Positions 1 through 7,958 of a stretch of 27,942 nt of DNA are shown here, one piece after another. The notes below the pieces were generated by a model, which did not search any database, had not been told where the DNA came from, and saw nothing but the letters and a program-made list of their open reading frames with translations. The DNA is from CAYVZU01 sp964455935. GTDB taxonomy: Bacteria; Fibrobacterota; CAYVZU01. Position 1 is the first letter of the stretch; each line of letters opens with the position of its first letter. A program made the translations under genes and the position numbers. The stretch is from positions 1 to 27,942 of the forward strand of contig CAYVZU010000042.1 in assembly GCA_964455935.1 (NCBI GenBank), given 5' to 3'.

Positions 1-75
1 CCAAGAAAAGCTCGCATTCAACGATTTGATGTTTCTCTTGGTTCCAGCCTTCTCCAAATCACATTTTCAAGATCC

Positions 76-924
76 ATGAAAAAACAGTGTTCCGCTGTTG
101 TATTCTCTCTTGCGGTATTGCTCATGCCGCCCCGTTCCGCCTTCCCTTGGGGCAAGGAGGGCCATGGCATCATCAATTCAAACGCAGCGGCGCTGATGCC
201 CGCGCCCCTGGACAGCTTCTTTCGATTTTACTCCGAGTCTCTGTCGGTACTGGGGGGTGAACCGGACGACTGGTGCAAGGTGAAACCCGAGCTGAAGAAC
301 TGGCACTTCATCGATCTGGATTTGCTGGAGGCCTACCCGTTCCAAGGGGTCCCCCGCACATATGAAAAAGCCCGCGCCAAATACGGCATGAAGCTCAACG
401 AAGCCGGCATTTTACCCTGGGCCATCGAGCGGAGCTATAACGACCTGGTACGCGATTTTCGGAAGGCCTCCTGGCCCGCAGTGCGCAACGATCTCGTTGC
501 CCTGGCGCATTATATCGGCGATGGACACCAGCCCCAGCACACGGTGCTCAACTATAATGGCCGACGGACCGGAAATCCCGGCGTGCACTTCCGCTTTGAA
601 ATCGAGCTGATCGAGCGGTTCCGGCCCAGGTTCGATTCTTTGCCTAATCATGCGCTGATCAGGCCCAAAGGCAAATTCGATTCACTCAATCAGCATACCT
701 TCAGTTTTATCATTCATAGTTTCACGATGGCCGATTCGGTGAATACGGCGGACATCTCCTGCAAATCTAAAAATCCCGAATACAATTCGCTCTACTATGA
801 ATGCTACCGGAATCGGATGGTTCCCCTGATCCGAAATCAGCTTGGAGCCGCTGCATCCACCGTCGCGGCCTACTGGTATTCCGCATGGATCGAGGCAGGC
901 CGACCCGCGCTGAAATGGAAATAA
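76..924 (+). CDS. Secreted zinc-dependent phospholipase C / S1-P1 nuclease superfamily protein
   Basis: The 282-residue protein opens with a signal peptide (about residues 1-24). Cleavage there would leave Trp25 as the new N-terminus, as in this superfamily, where the N-terminal Trp amino group binds zinc. Other likely ligands visible are His30 (WGxxGH), Asp64 or Asp65, His77, His145, Asp149 and His155 in HYIGDGHQPQH, and His171 with Glu175. The final HxxxE pair resembles bacterial zinc phospholipase C; S1/P1 nucleases have HxxxD. It probably acts outside the inner membrane on phospholipids or nucleic acids, and the sequence alone does not decide which. The start is the first ATG; only a weak purine stretch (aaga) precedes it. 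It is followed after 67 bases by an OmpA-like gene on the same strand. Confidence 0.85.
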   Translation: MKKQCSAVVFSLAVLLMPPRSAFPWGKEGHGIINSNAAALMPAPLDSFFRFYSESLSVLGGEPDDWCKVKPELKNWHFIDLDLLEAYPFQGVPRTYEKARAKYGMKLNEAGILPWAIERSYNDLVRDFRKASWPAVRNDLVALAHYIGDGHQPQHTVLNYNGRRTGNPGVHFRFEIELIERFRPRFDSLPNHALIRPKGKFDSLNQHTFSFIIHSFTMADSVNTADISCKSKNPEYNSLYYECYRNRMVPLIRNQLGAAASTVAAYWYSAWIEAGRPALKWK

Positions 925-991
925 GATGGCCTCTCTGGCTATTTTCCATATGGGCCATTTGTTTCCGTAAATTCTTTGGGAGGACTTTGGT

Positions 992-1942
992 ATGCTTGCA
1001 GCACGGATTTTTCTGATTGCCGTTATGACGTTGGCCATTCCCTCTCTATTTTTTTCGGATGGTTTTACCGCGGAGGCTTCGTTCTCGGACAAGGACAATG
1101 ACGGAATAAAAAACAAGGACGATCAATGTCCGGACCAAGCCGAGGATATCGACAATTTTCATGATAATGACGGGTGCCCCGACGCGGACAACGACATGGA
1201 CGGCCTGCTTGATGGCGGCGACAAATGCCCCCTTGAAGCCGAAGACCGCGACGGATATCAGGACGAAGACGGCTGCCCGGACCCGGATAACGACACGGAC
1301 AACCTGCCCGATGTGCGGGACGCTTGCCCCAACCAGCATGAAGATTTTGACGGTTACCAGGATGCTGATGGGTGTGTGGACCCGGACAACGACAACGACC
1401 GAATCGCAGACTCGCTGGACAAATGCCCCATTGTGGCGGAGGACTTGGACGGTTTCGAGGATGCCGACGGCTGCCCGGATGTGGATAACGATCAGGACGG
1501 TCTTCCGGATGCCAAGGACAAATGCCCCCAGCAGAAAGAAAGCGTAAACGGCTTCGAGGACGAGGACGGATGCCCCGACGTGTCGGTGCCCGAGGTCCCC
1601 TTTGGTCGAATGGAATTGGAAGGTGTAAAGTTCGCCGGCCACACGGCCGAGCTGGATTATTCGTCCTATCCGGCACTTGATGCGACCGCAAAATCCTTGC
1701 TTGCGCATCCCCAAATCGAGCTGGAAGTCACCGGGCATAGCGATAAGTCCGAGGACCCCGACGAGGATTATGCGCTGGGGATGCAAATGGCCCAGGCCGT
1801 GATCCAATACTGGGTGTCGAAAGGGGTGGGCGAGGAACGGCTGACGGCTAAGAGTGTTGGGAGTTCCCGGCCTATCGCATCAAACGTGACGCCAACCGGC
1901 CGCGAGGCCAATCGCCGGGTCGAGATCAACCGCACGAAGTAG
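992..1942 (+). CDS. OmpA-family outer membrane protein with thrombospondin type 3 repeats
   Basis: The 316-residue protein has an N-terminal hydrophobic signal sequence (about residues 1-28). Acidic thrombospondin type 3 repeats follow (about 31-197), recurring as DxDxDGxxDxxDxCP and DGCPDxDND, which bind calcium. The C-terminal OmpA/MotB-like domain (about 205-316) carries GHSD at 248-251 and a typical NRRVEI end. Family members anchor the outer membrane to peptidoglycan. No N-terminal beta-barrel is present, so the TSP3 part is probably periplasmic or surface-exposed. The start is fixed by an excellent ribosome binding site, GGGAGGA at 978-984. Oddity: the Arg of the usual LSxxRA peptidoglycan-binding helix is Met266 here. 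Confidence 0.9.
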   Translation: MLAARIFLIAVMTLAIPSLFFSDGFTAEASFSDKDNDGIKNKDDQCPDQAEDIDNFHDNDGCPDADNDMDGLLDGGDKCPLEAEDRDGYQDEDGCPDPDNDTDNLPDVRDACPNQHEDFDGYQDADGCVDPDNDNDRIADSLDKCPIVAEDLDGFEDADGCPDVDNDQDGLPDAKDKCPQQKESVNGFEDEDGCPDVSVPEVPFGRMELEGVKFAGHTAELDYSSYPALDATAKSLLAHPQIELEVTGHSDKSEDPDEDYALGMQMAQAVIQYWVSKGVGEERLTAKSVGSSRPIASNVTPTGREANRRVEINRTK

Positions 1943-1967
1943 AGGTGTGGATCGGATATGTCCCCTG

Positions 1968-2315
1968 CTATTGCGGCAAGGTCAAGACCGCGATTGTAAT
2001 TCCCGGATTTCCGCGGTTGAAATCCGGGTCCCTTTTCAACTCCGGGTACTTGTCGACGAGGTCCCGGGCAATCGCATTGAACACACCAAAGTTCTCGCCC
2101 GCAACATAGCTTTCGACCTTGCCTTCTTTCCTGCGGTGCTTTAGCGAGCTTCGGATTGCCTTGCCCAGGGTGCCGCCGACACCCGACGATCCATACCCAT
2201 GAACGATCTTGACGAAGAGAATTTTCCGGCTGCGCGCGTTGTCCACTTCCTGAATCAGCCGCTTGCGGGCCTCTTCAATGGTTGGCAAGCCCTTTTCTAA
2301 GTTGATCGTCTGCAT
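1968..2315 (-). CDS. Small stand-alone Smr-domain protein
   Basis: The 115-residue protein is mostly one Smr-like fold: an N-terminal helix with EEARKRL, then KIVHGYGSSGVGGTLGKAIR, which matches the HGxGxGxL signature of Smr domains in a variant with extra glycine and serine residues. Smr domains bind or nick nucleic acids in MutS2 and in stand-alone proteins; the substrate here is unknown. I chose the ATG at 2315. A GTG at 2384 would add 23 residues (including a VECVEIKTC stretch) that do not look like part of the domain. Neither start has a strong Shine-Dalgarno site. The gene is convergent with the OmpA-like gene, 25 bases away, and divergent from the DUF2007-like gene across 258 bases in which I could not assign a promoter. 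Confidence 0.7.
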   Translation of the reverse strand: MQTINLEKGLPTIEEARKRLIQEVDNARSRKILFVKIVHGYGSSGVGGTLGKAIRSSLKHRRKEGKVESYVAGENFGVFNAIARDLVDKYPELKRDPDFNRGNPGITIAVLTLPQ

Positions 2316-2573
2316 ACAAGTTTTTATTTCAACGCATTCAACGGGAAGTACGCGGAAAAGGGGAAAGTCCCACCATCCGGTCACAAGAGTTGCATTTCCT
2401 TAAGAAATACGATTTCAGCATGCCGAGTCAATTAATATGCAGGCTGAGTTTTGTCCGGCCGGAGACCGTGTTGTATTTTGGCTAAAGATTTTCGCAATAG
2501 TCCTGAATTCCAACTGTGCCCGGACTTTTCAGCGATTTGTAGTTATCAGCGATTGGCATTACAAGGAGATCAA

Positions 2574-2834
2574 ATGAACGATCAAGACACTGATTTTGTT
2601 GAGCTTTTAAGAACCAACAGTCTCGCGCAGATGGCAATTGTGAAAGCCCTGCTGGAGGGGGCCGAGATTCCACATTTTGTGCATGACAATCTTTCGGGTC
2701 TGGCGGGAACCGGCATGGGCTTCGTGATCAAAGTACCCAAGGATCGAATGGAAGACGCAAAGGCCGTTCTCAGCGACTTGGATTCTCAAGAGCCGGTCGA
2801 TTTGAGCGAGACAAGCGAGCCGCCGGCTAGTTAA
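2574..2834 (+). CDS. DUF2007-like putative signal-transducing small protein
   Basis: The 86-residue soluble protein has the typical form of the DUF2007 family: LAQMAIVKALLEGAEIPHFVHDN, then a glycine-rich turn, then FVIKVPKDRMEDAKAVLSD. The fold resembles an alpha/beta regulatory domain and its role is unknown. The start is set by a strong ribosome binding site, AAGGAGAT at 2562-2569, so the longer reading from 2451 is rejected. The last four bases overlap the end of cobS on the other strand, which makes this a tail-to-tail overlap. No functional link to the cobamide locus is evident. Confidence 0.75.
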   Translation: MNDQDTDFVELLRTNSLAQMAIVKALLEGAEIPHFVHDNLSGLAGTGMGFVIKVPKDRMEDAKAVLSDLDSQEPVDLSETSEPPAS

Positions 2835-3580
2835 AACTGAAGCGCCCCCAAGCCTGCCAATAAAAAGAGCAACTCGAAAAGCTCGCTTCCCGCTCCAACG
2901 CAGTCGCCCGTGATCCCGCCGATCCGCGCGTGAAAGCGCCATCCGGCCAATAGCGCCCCCAGACTTCCGGCAAGAACTCCGGCCGCCCCAACCGCGGGCC
3001 ACAGCCACAGGATCGATGCGATTGCGATCAGACCGAACTCAACAGCCAGGCTGCCGCGCAGGCCCTTCCCCTGCGAAAAGCCGAACGACTTTCCTTCCGG
3101 GCCCCGCGCATAGGGGAGAAACACAAAATAGAGCGGCTGCAAAGCGCGCGAAAGGACCAGGCTGCAGAGGATTATGTCGATTCGGCTTTCGGAAAAGAGG
3201 GCCGCATAGAGAATGGCCTTGAGGCCGAGGTCGAAACAGAGAGCCACCGCGCCGAACGATCCGATCCGGGAATCCTTGAGAATGCGCAGAACATCTTGGG
3301 CCAAGTGTCCCCCGCCAAACGCATCGGCCGTATCGGCCAAGCCGTCCAAGTGAAGGAAACCGGTCAGCAGCGAGATCAGGGCAAGCACCAGGAGAGAAAT
3401 CAGAAATGGCTGCTCCGAAAAGACCAGGCCTCCCAGAGAAAAGCCGAGCCATGCAAGACCCGCCAGGATTGCGCCCACGACCGGGAAATAATAGAAACTG
3501 CGGCTGAAATCTCCCTCCGGGCCGGGGACCGGCAGAATGGTCAAGGTCCGAATGGCCGTAATCAATTCACGAGGGCTCAT
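2831..3580 (-). CDS. cobS: Adenosylcobinamide-GDP ribazoletransferase (cobalamin synthase)
   Basis: CobS joins adenosylcobinamide-GDP to alpha-ribazole (or its phosphate), the final nucleotide-loop assembly step of cobamide synthesis, in the inner membrane. The 249-residue length matches the family. The signature HLDGLADTADAFGGG lies near residues 77-91, carrying the acidic metal-binding residues, and several hydrophobic membrane segments follow. The N-terminal LTILPVPGP region is also typical. Its ATG overlaps the cobT stop (ATGA), so translation is probably coupled. It is the last gene of the cobamide locus. Confidence 0.95.
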   Translation of the reverse strand: MSPRELITAIRTLTILPVPGPEGDFSRSFYYFPVVGAILAGLAWLGFSLGGLVFSEQPFLISLLVLALISLLTGFLHLDGLADTADAFGGGHLAQDVLRILKDSRIGSFGAVALCFDLGLKAILYAALFSESRIDIILCSLVLSRALQPLYFVFLPYARGPEGKSFGFSQGKGLRGSLAVEFGLIAIASILWLWPAVGAAGVLAGSLGALLAGWRFHARIGGITGDCVGAGSELFELLFLLAGLGALQF

Positions 3581-4596
3581 CGTTGCTGCTCTGAAACCTT
3601 GGCCGATTGAAAGGTCGCCATCTGGTGGTAACAGTTAAAGGCCTGCTCGATGATTTGCATGGCCAATGCCGCGCCCGTGCCCTCGCCAAGGCACATGTCC
3701 AGATCCAGAATCGGGCGCACCTGGAGCTCTCTTAGCATATTCCGGTGAAACTGCTCCTTCGAAACATGGCCGAACAGAAGAAAGGGCTTAATCGTTGGAT
3801 CCACACGCAAAGCAACAAGAGCCGCGGCGCCCGCGATAAAGCCGTCCACAACAACAGGGATGCGGCTTTGCGCTGCACCCAGATAAAAACCGGTCATGCC
3901 CGCAATCTCCAGCCCGCCCACGCGGCGAAGCGCATCCAAGGGCGTGGCATCCCATTGCTGCGCATGAAAGGCAACCGCCTGGGCCACAACCGCCCGTTTT
4001 CGGTCGAGGATTGCACCCGCTGCGCCCGTGCCCCGACCCACCGTTTCGTCGGCGCTCCTTCCCAAAAGAAGGCAATAAAGCGCCGAAGCGGAGGAGCTGT
4101 TGCCAATGCCCATTTCCCCTGCCGCCAGCAGATCGGCCCCGCTTTTCTGGGCCAAACCCGCGCCTTTGTCGAGAGCTTCGCGGCATTCCGCTTCACTCAT
4201 GGCCGGTTCGCCCAGGAATGAACGGGTACCCCGCCGTACTTTCGCGTGAATGATGCCGGCTTGATTGGCGAAATCGGCATCCACGCCCACGTCAACGACC
4301 TGGCACTGGATGCCCGCATTACGGCACAATACGCTGATGGCGGCACCCCCCGAAATCATGTTGAGCACCATTTGCCGGGTGACCTCGCTGGGAAAGGGCG
4401 TACCCCCCTCCCGGGCAATGCCATGATCGCCGGCGAATACGAATAGCTTCTTCGTCTTAATCCGTGCGTCGGAATTTCCACGGCAGGCGCAATACTGAAG
4501 CACCAATTCTTCCAAAATGCCAAGGCTCTTTATCGGCTTGGTCAGGTTATCGAGACGCTTTTGCGTCTCCTCGGCAATCCCTTTTTCGTCCGGCAT
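3577..4596 (-). CDS. cobT: Nicotinate-nucleotide--dimethylbenzimidazole phosphoribosyltransferase
   Basis: CobT moves phosphoribose from nicotinate mononucleotide to a lower-ligand base, giving alpha-ribazole phosphate or an analogue. The 339-residue length is normal. Visible landmarks are LTKPxxSLGxLE near the N-terminus, FAGDHGIAREG with the base-binding region after it, GEMGIGN, and LGEGTGAALAM near the C-terminus, whose Glu corresponds to the catalytic base of Salmonella CobT. The start has a strong ribosome binding site (AGGAG at 4602-4606), which also covers the cobU stop codon. Which base it prefers cannot be read from the sequence, so the final cobamide could be B12 or another form. 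Confidence 0.96.
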   Translation of the reverse strand: MPDEKGIAEETQKRLDNLTKPIKSLGILEELVLQYCACRGNSDARIKTKKLFVFAGDHGIAREGGTPFPSEVTRQMVLNMISGGAAISVLCRNAGIQCQVVDVGVDADFANQAGIIHAKVRRGTRSFLGEPAMSEAECREALDKGAGLAQKSGADLLAAGEMGIGNSSSASALYCLLLGRSADETVGRGTGAAGAILDRKRAVVAQAVAFHAQQWDATPLDALRRVGGLEIAGMTGFYLGAAQSRIPVVVDGFIAGAAALVALRVDPTIKPFLLFGHVSKEQFHRNMLRELQVRPILDLDMCLGEGTGAALAMQIIEQAFNCYHQMATFQSAKVSEQQR

Positions 4597-4606
4597 ATGA
4601 TCTCCT

Positions 4607-5140
4607 CTATTTTAGTTTCAATGGAATTCCGCATGCACATAGATAAACCGAATTTGACAGACCGGCGACGCGGCTGTTGAATCGGCCGGCCATATCGCGA
4701 AAGAGCCGGGTTGTGGAATCCCCGGGCACAATACCCCAGCCGACCTCATTTGTGACAAGGATCAGTTGAGCCGGATTTTGTGCTTTGAACTGCAGGAGGG
4801 AGTTAAGGCACAATTCGGTTTCTTGATTGATGAAGAATTCCTGGGAATCATGTTTGTGGAATAGGTTCCCAAGGTACACCGTGAGGCAATCGACCACGGC
4901 AACCGAAGAAGGGGCGATCCCTCCTATGGCCCCGGCCAGATCGTATGGGGCCTCGGCGTTATGGAATTGCGCTCCCCTTTCGGCCTGGTGCTTGGCAATC
5001 CGTTCGGCCATTTCCGAATCCAAAGCGACTGCCGTCGCAATAAAGACCCGCTTTGCACAGCCTGCCTGTTGAGCGAGGTGAAGGGCAAAAGAGCTCTTGC
5101 CGCTCCGGGCTCCCCCGGTTACGAGTGTGATCTCTCCCAT
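4607..5140 (-). CDS. cobU: Bifunctional adenosylcobinamide kinase / adenosylcobinamide-phosphate guanylyltransferase
   Basis: CobU (also called CobP) phosphorylates adenosylcobinamide and then transfers GMP to give adenosylcobinamide-GDP, the substrate of CobS. The 177-residue protein has the P-loop GGARSGKSS (residues 9-17), then RIAKHQAERG with His51, the counterpart of the guanylylated His of Salmonella CobU. VTNEVGWGIVPGD, RLFRDMAGRFN and a GIPLKLK end follow, all characteristic. Its ATG lies inside the 3' end of cbiR (22-base overlap), with Shine-Dalgarno GAGGA at 5145-5149, so the two are co-translated. The kinase activity suits free cobinamide made by salvage or by remodelling. Confidence 0.96.
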   Translation of the reverse strand: MGEITLVTGGARSGKSSFALHLAQQAGCAKRVFIATAVALDSEMAERIAKHQAERGAQFHNAEAPYDLAGAIGGIAPSSVAVVDCLTVYLGNLFHKHDSQEFFINQETELCLNSLLQFKAQNPAQLILVTNEVGWGIVPGDSTTRLFRDMAGRFNSRVAGLSNSVYLCACGIPLKLK

Positions 5141-5922
5141 GTTTTCCTCAGGATTTCGAGCGAGCCGAAGGTGTCGCTCTGGTTGAATGTCTCGATGGTT
5201 ACAACATTTCGATACCCGAAGAGAAACTCATCCGCAAACCGCAAAACCCGCTCCGGATTTTCTTCTGCGAGCGAGAGATGGTCCTTGCCGTCCCAGGTGC
5301 CGTGAAGGTGAACAACCCGGCAATGGGTAAAGAGCTCCCGGCATAGGTCCATCCAGTCTCTGTTGGTTGCGACCCACAAATGTCCCACATCGCAGCAATT
5401 CCACAAACCATATTCGGCCGCAATCCCTTTGTGCCACATGCAGGGATAATTCAGATTCTCGACACAGATTTCATTGAGCGGCACGGCAAGCTTGCGCATG
5501 CGGTCAAGCGTGTCGCGCACGCAATCCTGCCATTGGCCAACGATGGGCGGTGGCGCATTGGCTTCAATGCCCTCGAAATGCATAACATAGGCAAAGGGCT
5601 TTAGTGGCGCCATGCGCTCGGCAATTGCGGCAGCGCGGTTCGCATAGTTCTCGCGCTCCAGCTTATCGGGCGAACCGGCCTTGAGATCGATGGGAAAATG
5701 CACGGTGTAGGTTATTGCGTTGGATCGGGCGATCTCGTCAAGCCGGCAAACCAGCTCCGCGCCGGGGATATTGGTTTCCGGCCCGGATTCGAACAGGACC
5801 AGCTCAATGTCATCCACCACGGGGGCCAGCTTCTCGACATTGGGCAGGATTTCGTCGGGATATACGTAGGATGTTGTGCCGATACGAAAGGGAAAGAGCT
5901 GTTTATAGACCTGTCGCGTCAT
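5119..5922 (-). CDS. cbiR: Probable cobamide-remodelling phosphodiesterase (CbiR-like, AP endonuclease 2 superfamily TIM barrel)
   Basis: The 267-residue protein belongs to the xylose isomerase-like / AP endonuclease 2 TIM barrel group. It begins FPFRIGTTSYVYPDEILPNV and continues VDDIELVLFE, the pattern I associate with CbiR, the cobamide-remodelling enzyme described in Akkermansia muciniphila. CbiR cuts the nucleotide loop of cobamides, so that CobU, CobT and CobS can rebuild them with another lower ligand. Candidate metal-binding residues are Glu45, His75, His115, Glu155, Asp178, His181, His205, His207 and Glu244. The position directly upstream of and overlapping cobU supports the call. 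The start chosen is ATG 5922 with GGAG at 5933-5936; an upstream in-frame ATG (5973) lies inside a strong hairpin. A sugar-phosphate isomerase is the alternative, but less likely here. Confidence 0.82.
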   Translation of the reverse strand: MTRQVYKQLFPFRIGTTSYVYPDEILPNVEKLAPVVDDIELVLFESGPETNIPGAELVCRLDEIARSNAITYTVHFPIDLKAGSPDKLERENYANRAAAIAERMAPLKPFAYVMHFEGIEANAPPPIVGQWQDCVRDTLDRMRKLAVPLNEICVENLNYPCMWHKGIAAEYGLWNCCDVGHLWVATNRDWMDLCRELFTHCRVVHLHGTWDGKDHLSLAEENPERVLRFADEFLFGYRNVVTIETFNQSDTFGSLEILRKTWERSHS

Positions 5923-5936
5923 ATCTACGGTGCTCC

Positions 5937-5975
5937 GCTTGCGGCGGCAAGGCGAAACCGCCTTGCCGCGCAAGC
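5937..5975 (-). promoter_or_regulatory. Strong RNA hairpin just before the cbiR ribosome binding site
   Basis: On the transcribed strand a 17-base-pair stem with one bulged C closes a GUUU loop (arms 5959-5975 and 5937-5954, loop 5955-5958). It begins 8 bases after the receptor stop codon and ends directly against the GGAG ribosome binding site of cbiR. There is no U-run after it, so it is not a standard intrinsic terminator. It may reduce cbiR-cobUTS translation, stabilise or process the mRNA, or be a small mobile palindrome. Confidence 0.7.
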
Positions 5976-5983
5976 CAAGGCCT

Positions 5984-7918
5984 TTAAAAATCCATCTTCA
6001 CGCTGAGCCGGTGTTCCCGGCCGGGCAATGGATAGCCATCCATTGCGCTATAGGCCTGGTTGGTGATGTTGATCATGTCGTATACCAGCCAGAGTCCCTG
6101 GCGGTCGATGCCGGTCGAGAGAACTTTGCACCCGGCATTAACGTCGATCGTGACGGTCGAAGGCAGCGAATCGCTATTTTCGGCATTAATATAGGTTTGT
6201 CCGCTGTAGCGCACAGAGACGCCTTGGGATGTTCTGTTGCCAAAACGCCGGCCGGACATGTTCGCAATGTACTTTGGCCTGTAGATAAGCACCTTATCGG
6301 TGTTGCCATCCCGCGCGTCGTTCATGGCCAGATTCAGACCAAAATCGCCGATTCCGGACCACGTAAGAACCAGGTCTGCCTTGTAGCCCCGAATCTGAGC
6401 TTGCGCCACATTGGCGGGCGACCACACCCAGTTGGTATCGGGCTGCCACAGGATCATATCGTCCAGCCGCATCGAATAGACCGTGAACCGGCCGCGGCCG
6501 GCCGCGCTGGCAAAGGATTGCCGAAGCTGAATTCCCGCGTCCAAGCTGACGCCCTTCTCCGGCGTCAGGTCCGGATTTCCCACGGTGTAGGCATCACGCG
6601 GCCAGTACAGATCGTTGAAGGATGGGCTGCGCTCCGAGGTGCCCGCATTGACAAAGAGGGATGGATACAGCGGCCCCTTCCAGGCGGCGATGAAGCCCGT
6701 CTTCGCATTCAAGGACCCTCCATGAATTGTCGAATAATCAAAGCGAACCGCGGGCGTCTGGCTGAAGACGAAATCAGACAGGGTCTGGCGGAGAATGCAG
6801 TTGGCAAAGACCGCCGCCTGGCGGGCCGTGTGGTCCCCGATTTCGTTGCTCTCGAGTTCGTCCCGCGAGCCCTGCAGGCCGGCGTTGACCATTTGGCCGC
6901 GAGCCGTAAATTCCGCGACAAATTCGGCGTCCTCACGTTCTTTGGCATGGCGGCTGTCCTGCGGCATTGCGGGATTGGAATCGGTGTAGCGGATCCGATT
7001 GCCCGAAAAGGAGGAGTTGAGCCTTAAGGTGAGAAACTCCTTGGCGGACCAACTTCCATCCACGGCGACAAATCCGATCTTCTTGGAGCTATTGGCAGGC
7101 GACGGCCAGGTAATCATGCCGGGAATCTCGGTGTCCCGCTCACTATATCGCGCTGAAGCGCCGAGACGAACGGCGTCGAATGTGTAGTTCAGCTTCTGGA
7201 ACGTACCCCAATCGGCATACCCGTTATGGTCCCGGCTTTGGTAGGCATCGTTTGAATCGGGATATTCATAGTTGCCGTCCGATGTCCGGTAGTCGAGTCC
7301 GCCCAGCCATTCAAACCGCCCCAGCCTGCGGCCCGTGCTGAGACTAAGGCCTTTCCCGTTCAAGCTGGCCGCGTTGCTCTTGGGCTCGAAAGACGAAAGC
7401 GCCAGAGAGATATTTCCGCGCGGCCGGCCCGAAGCCGGGGACTTTGTCACAATGTTGACCACCCCGCCCACCGCATCCATGCCGTACAGCGATGATTGCC
7501 CGCCCTCGACGATCTCAACCTTTTCGATCGACTCCGGCGAGATGTCGCCCAAATCGCCCTCATCGGTTCCCATCCGCTTTCCGTCCACCAAAACCAGCGT
7601 GCGTTCGGAGCCCGCCCCCCGAAGGCTGAGGGTTTTGGAAGCGCCGCTTCCGTAGTCCGAAACGCGATCGGGCAGGCCGGTTTGGATCAGCTCAATTAAA
7701 TTTTTTGCTGTGCCAAGCTGAAGTTTGCTGACCGCAACCAGATTGTGGTCGTCGCAAACCCATTGGGATAACTGGGGGCGCCGGGCCGCGGTGACAACAA
7801 CGGACTGAAGGTTGAATGTGTCGATCGACGCCGACACGGGGAAGGCGCCGCCGGTGGTATCCTGCGCCGCCAGGGCTGTTGCGAAGGAAATGAACAGGAA
7901 TAGGTTCAGAGTTCTCAT
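5984..7918 (-). CDS. btuB: TonB-dependent outer membrane receptor, BtuB-like (cobamide uptake)
   Basis: The 644-residue protein has a signal peptide (about residues 1-18), then a likely TonB box region SVVVTAAR (about 39-46). A plug domain follows with LVLVDGKRMG, SIEKVEIVEGG, SSLYGMDAVGGVVNIVTK, and then a 22-strand-type barrel ending in an aromatic residue (VKMDF). It imports a large substrate across the outer membrane using TonB energy. Cobamides are inferred as substrate because a cobalamin riboswitch lies in the leader and btuFCD and cob genes flank it. The start ATG has AAGGA at 7928-7932. Its length is close to BtuB (about 600 residues). Confidence 0.9.
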   Translation of the reverse strand: MRTLNLFLFISFATALAAQDTTGGAFPVSASIDTFNLQSVVVTAARRPQLSQWVCDDHNLVAVSKLQLGTAKNLIELIQTGLPDRVSDYGSGASKTLSLRGAGSERTLVLVDGKRMGTDEGDLGDISPESIEKVEIVEGGQSSLYGMDAVGGVVNIVTKSPASGRPRGNISLALSSFEPKSNAASLNGKGLSLSTGRRLGRFEWLGGLDYRTSDGNYEYPDSNDAYQSRDHNGYADWGTFQKLNYTFDAVRLGASARYSERDTEIPGMITWPSPANSSKKIGFVAVDGSWSAKEFLTLRLNSSFSGNRIRYTDSNPAMPQDSRHAKEREDAEFVAEFTARGQMVNAGLQGSRDELESNEIGDHTARQAAVFANCILRQTLSDFVFSQTPAVRFDYSTIHGGSLNAKTGFIAAWKGPLYPSLFVNAGTSERSPSFNDLYWPRDAYTVGNPDLTPEKGVSLDAGIQLRQSFASAAGRGRFTVYSMRLDDMILWQPDTNWVWSPANVAQAQIRGYKADLVLTWSGIGDFGLNLAMNDARDGNTDKVLIYRPKYIANMSGRRFGNRTSQGVSVRYSGQTYINAENSDSLPSTVTIDVNAGCKVLSTGIDRQGLWLVYDMINITNQAYSAMDGYPLPGREHRLSVKMDF

Positions 7919-7931
7919 TGTTTGGTATCCT

Positions 7932-7946
7932 TTTCCCCTCGGGAAA
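7932..7946 (-). promoter_or_regulatory. Small hairpin touching the receptor gene's Shine-Dalgarno site
   Basis: On the - strand UUUCCC (7941-7946) and GGGAAA (7932-7937) can form a 6-pair stem with loop GAG. The stem base is next to the AAGGA ribosome binding site at 7928-7932 of the receptor gene. It sits between the riboswitch P1 helix and the start codon, where an expression platform should lie, so translational control is plausible. Confidence 0.5.
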
Positions 7947-7958
7947 GAATGATGGTTG

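Noticed and set aside
925..975. ATGGCC...GGCCAT inverted words after the first gene as a terminator
   Set aside because: The loop is over 20 bases, the stem is short, and no T-run follows.
1046..1807. 253-codon - strand open frame opposite the OmpA-like gene
   Set aside because: It mirrors the repeated TSP3 codons; the periodic Val-rich translation is an artefact of the calcium repeats.
5930..7027. 365-codon open frame on + opposite the TonB receptor gene
   Set aside because: It is the antisense shadow of a well-supported receptor gene; its translation shows no family motif and it has no ribosome binding site.
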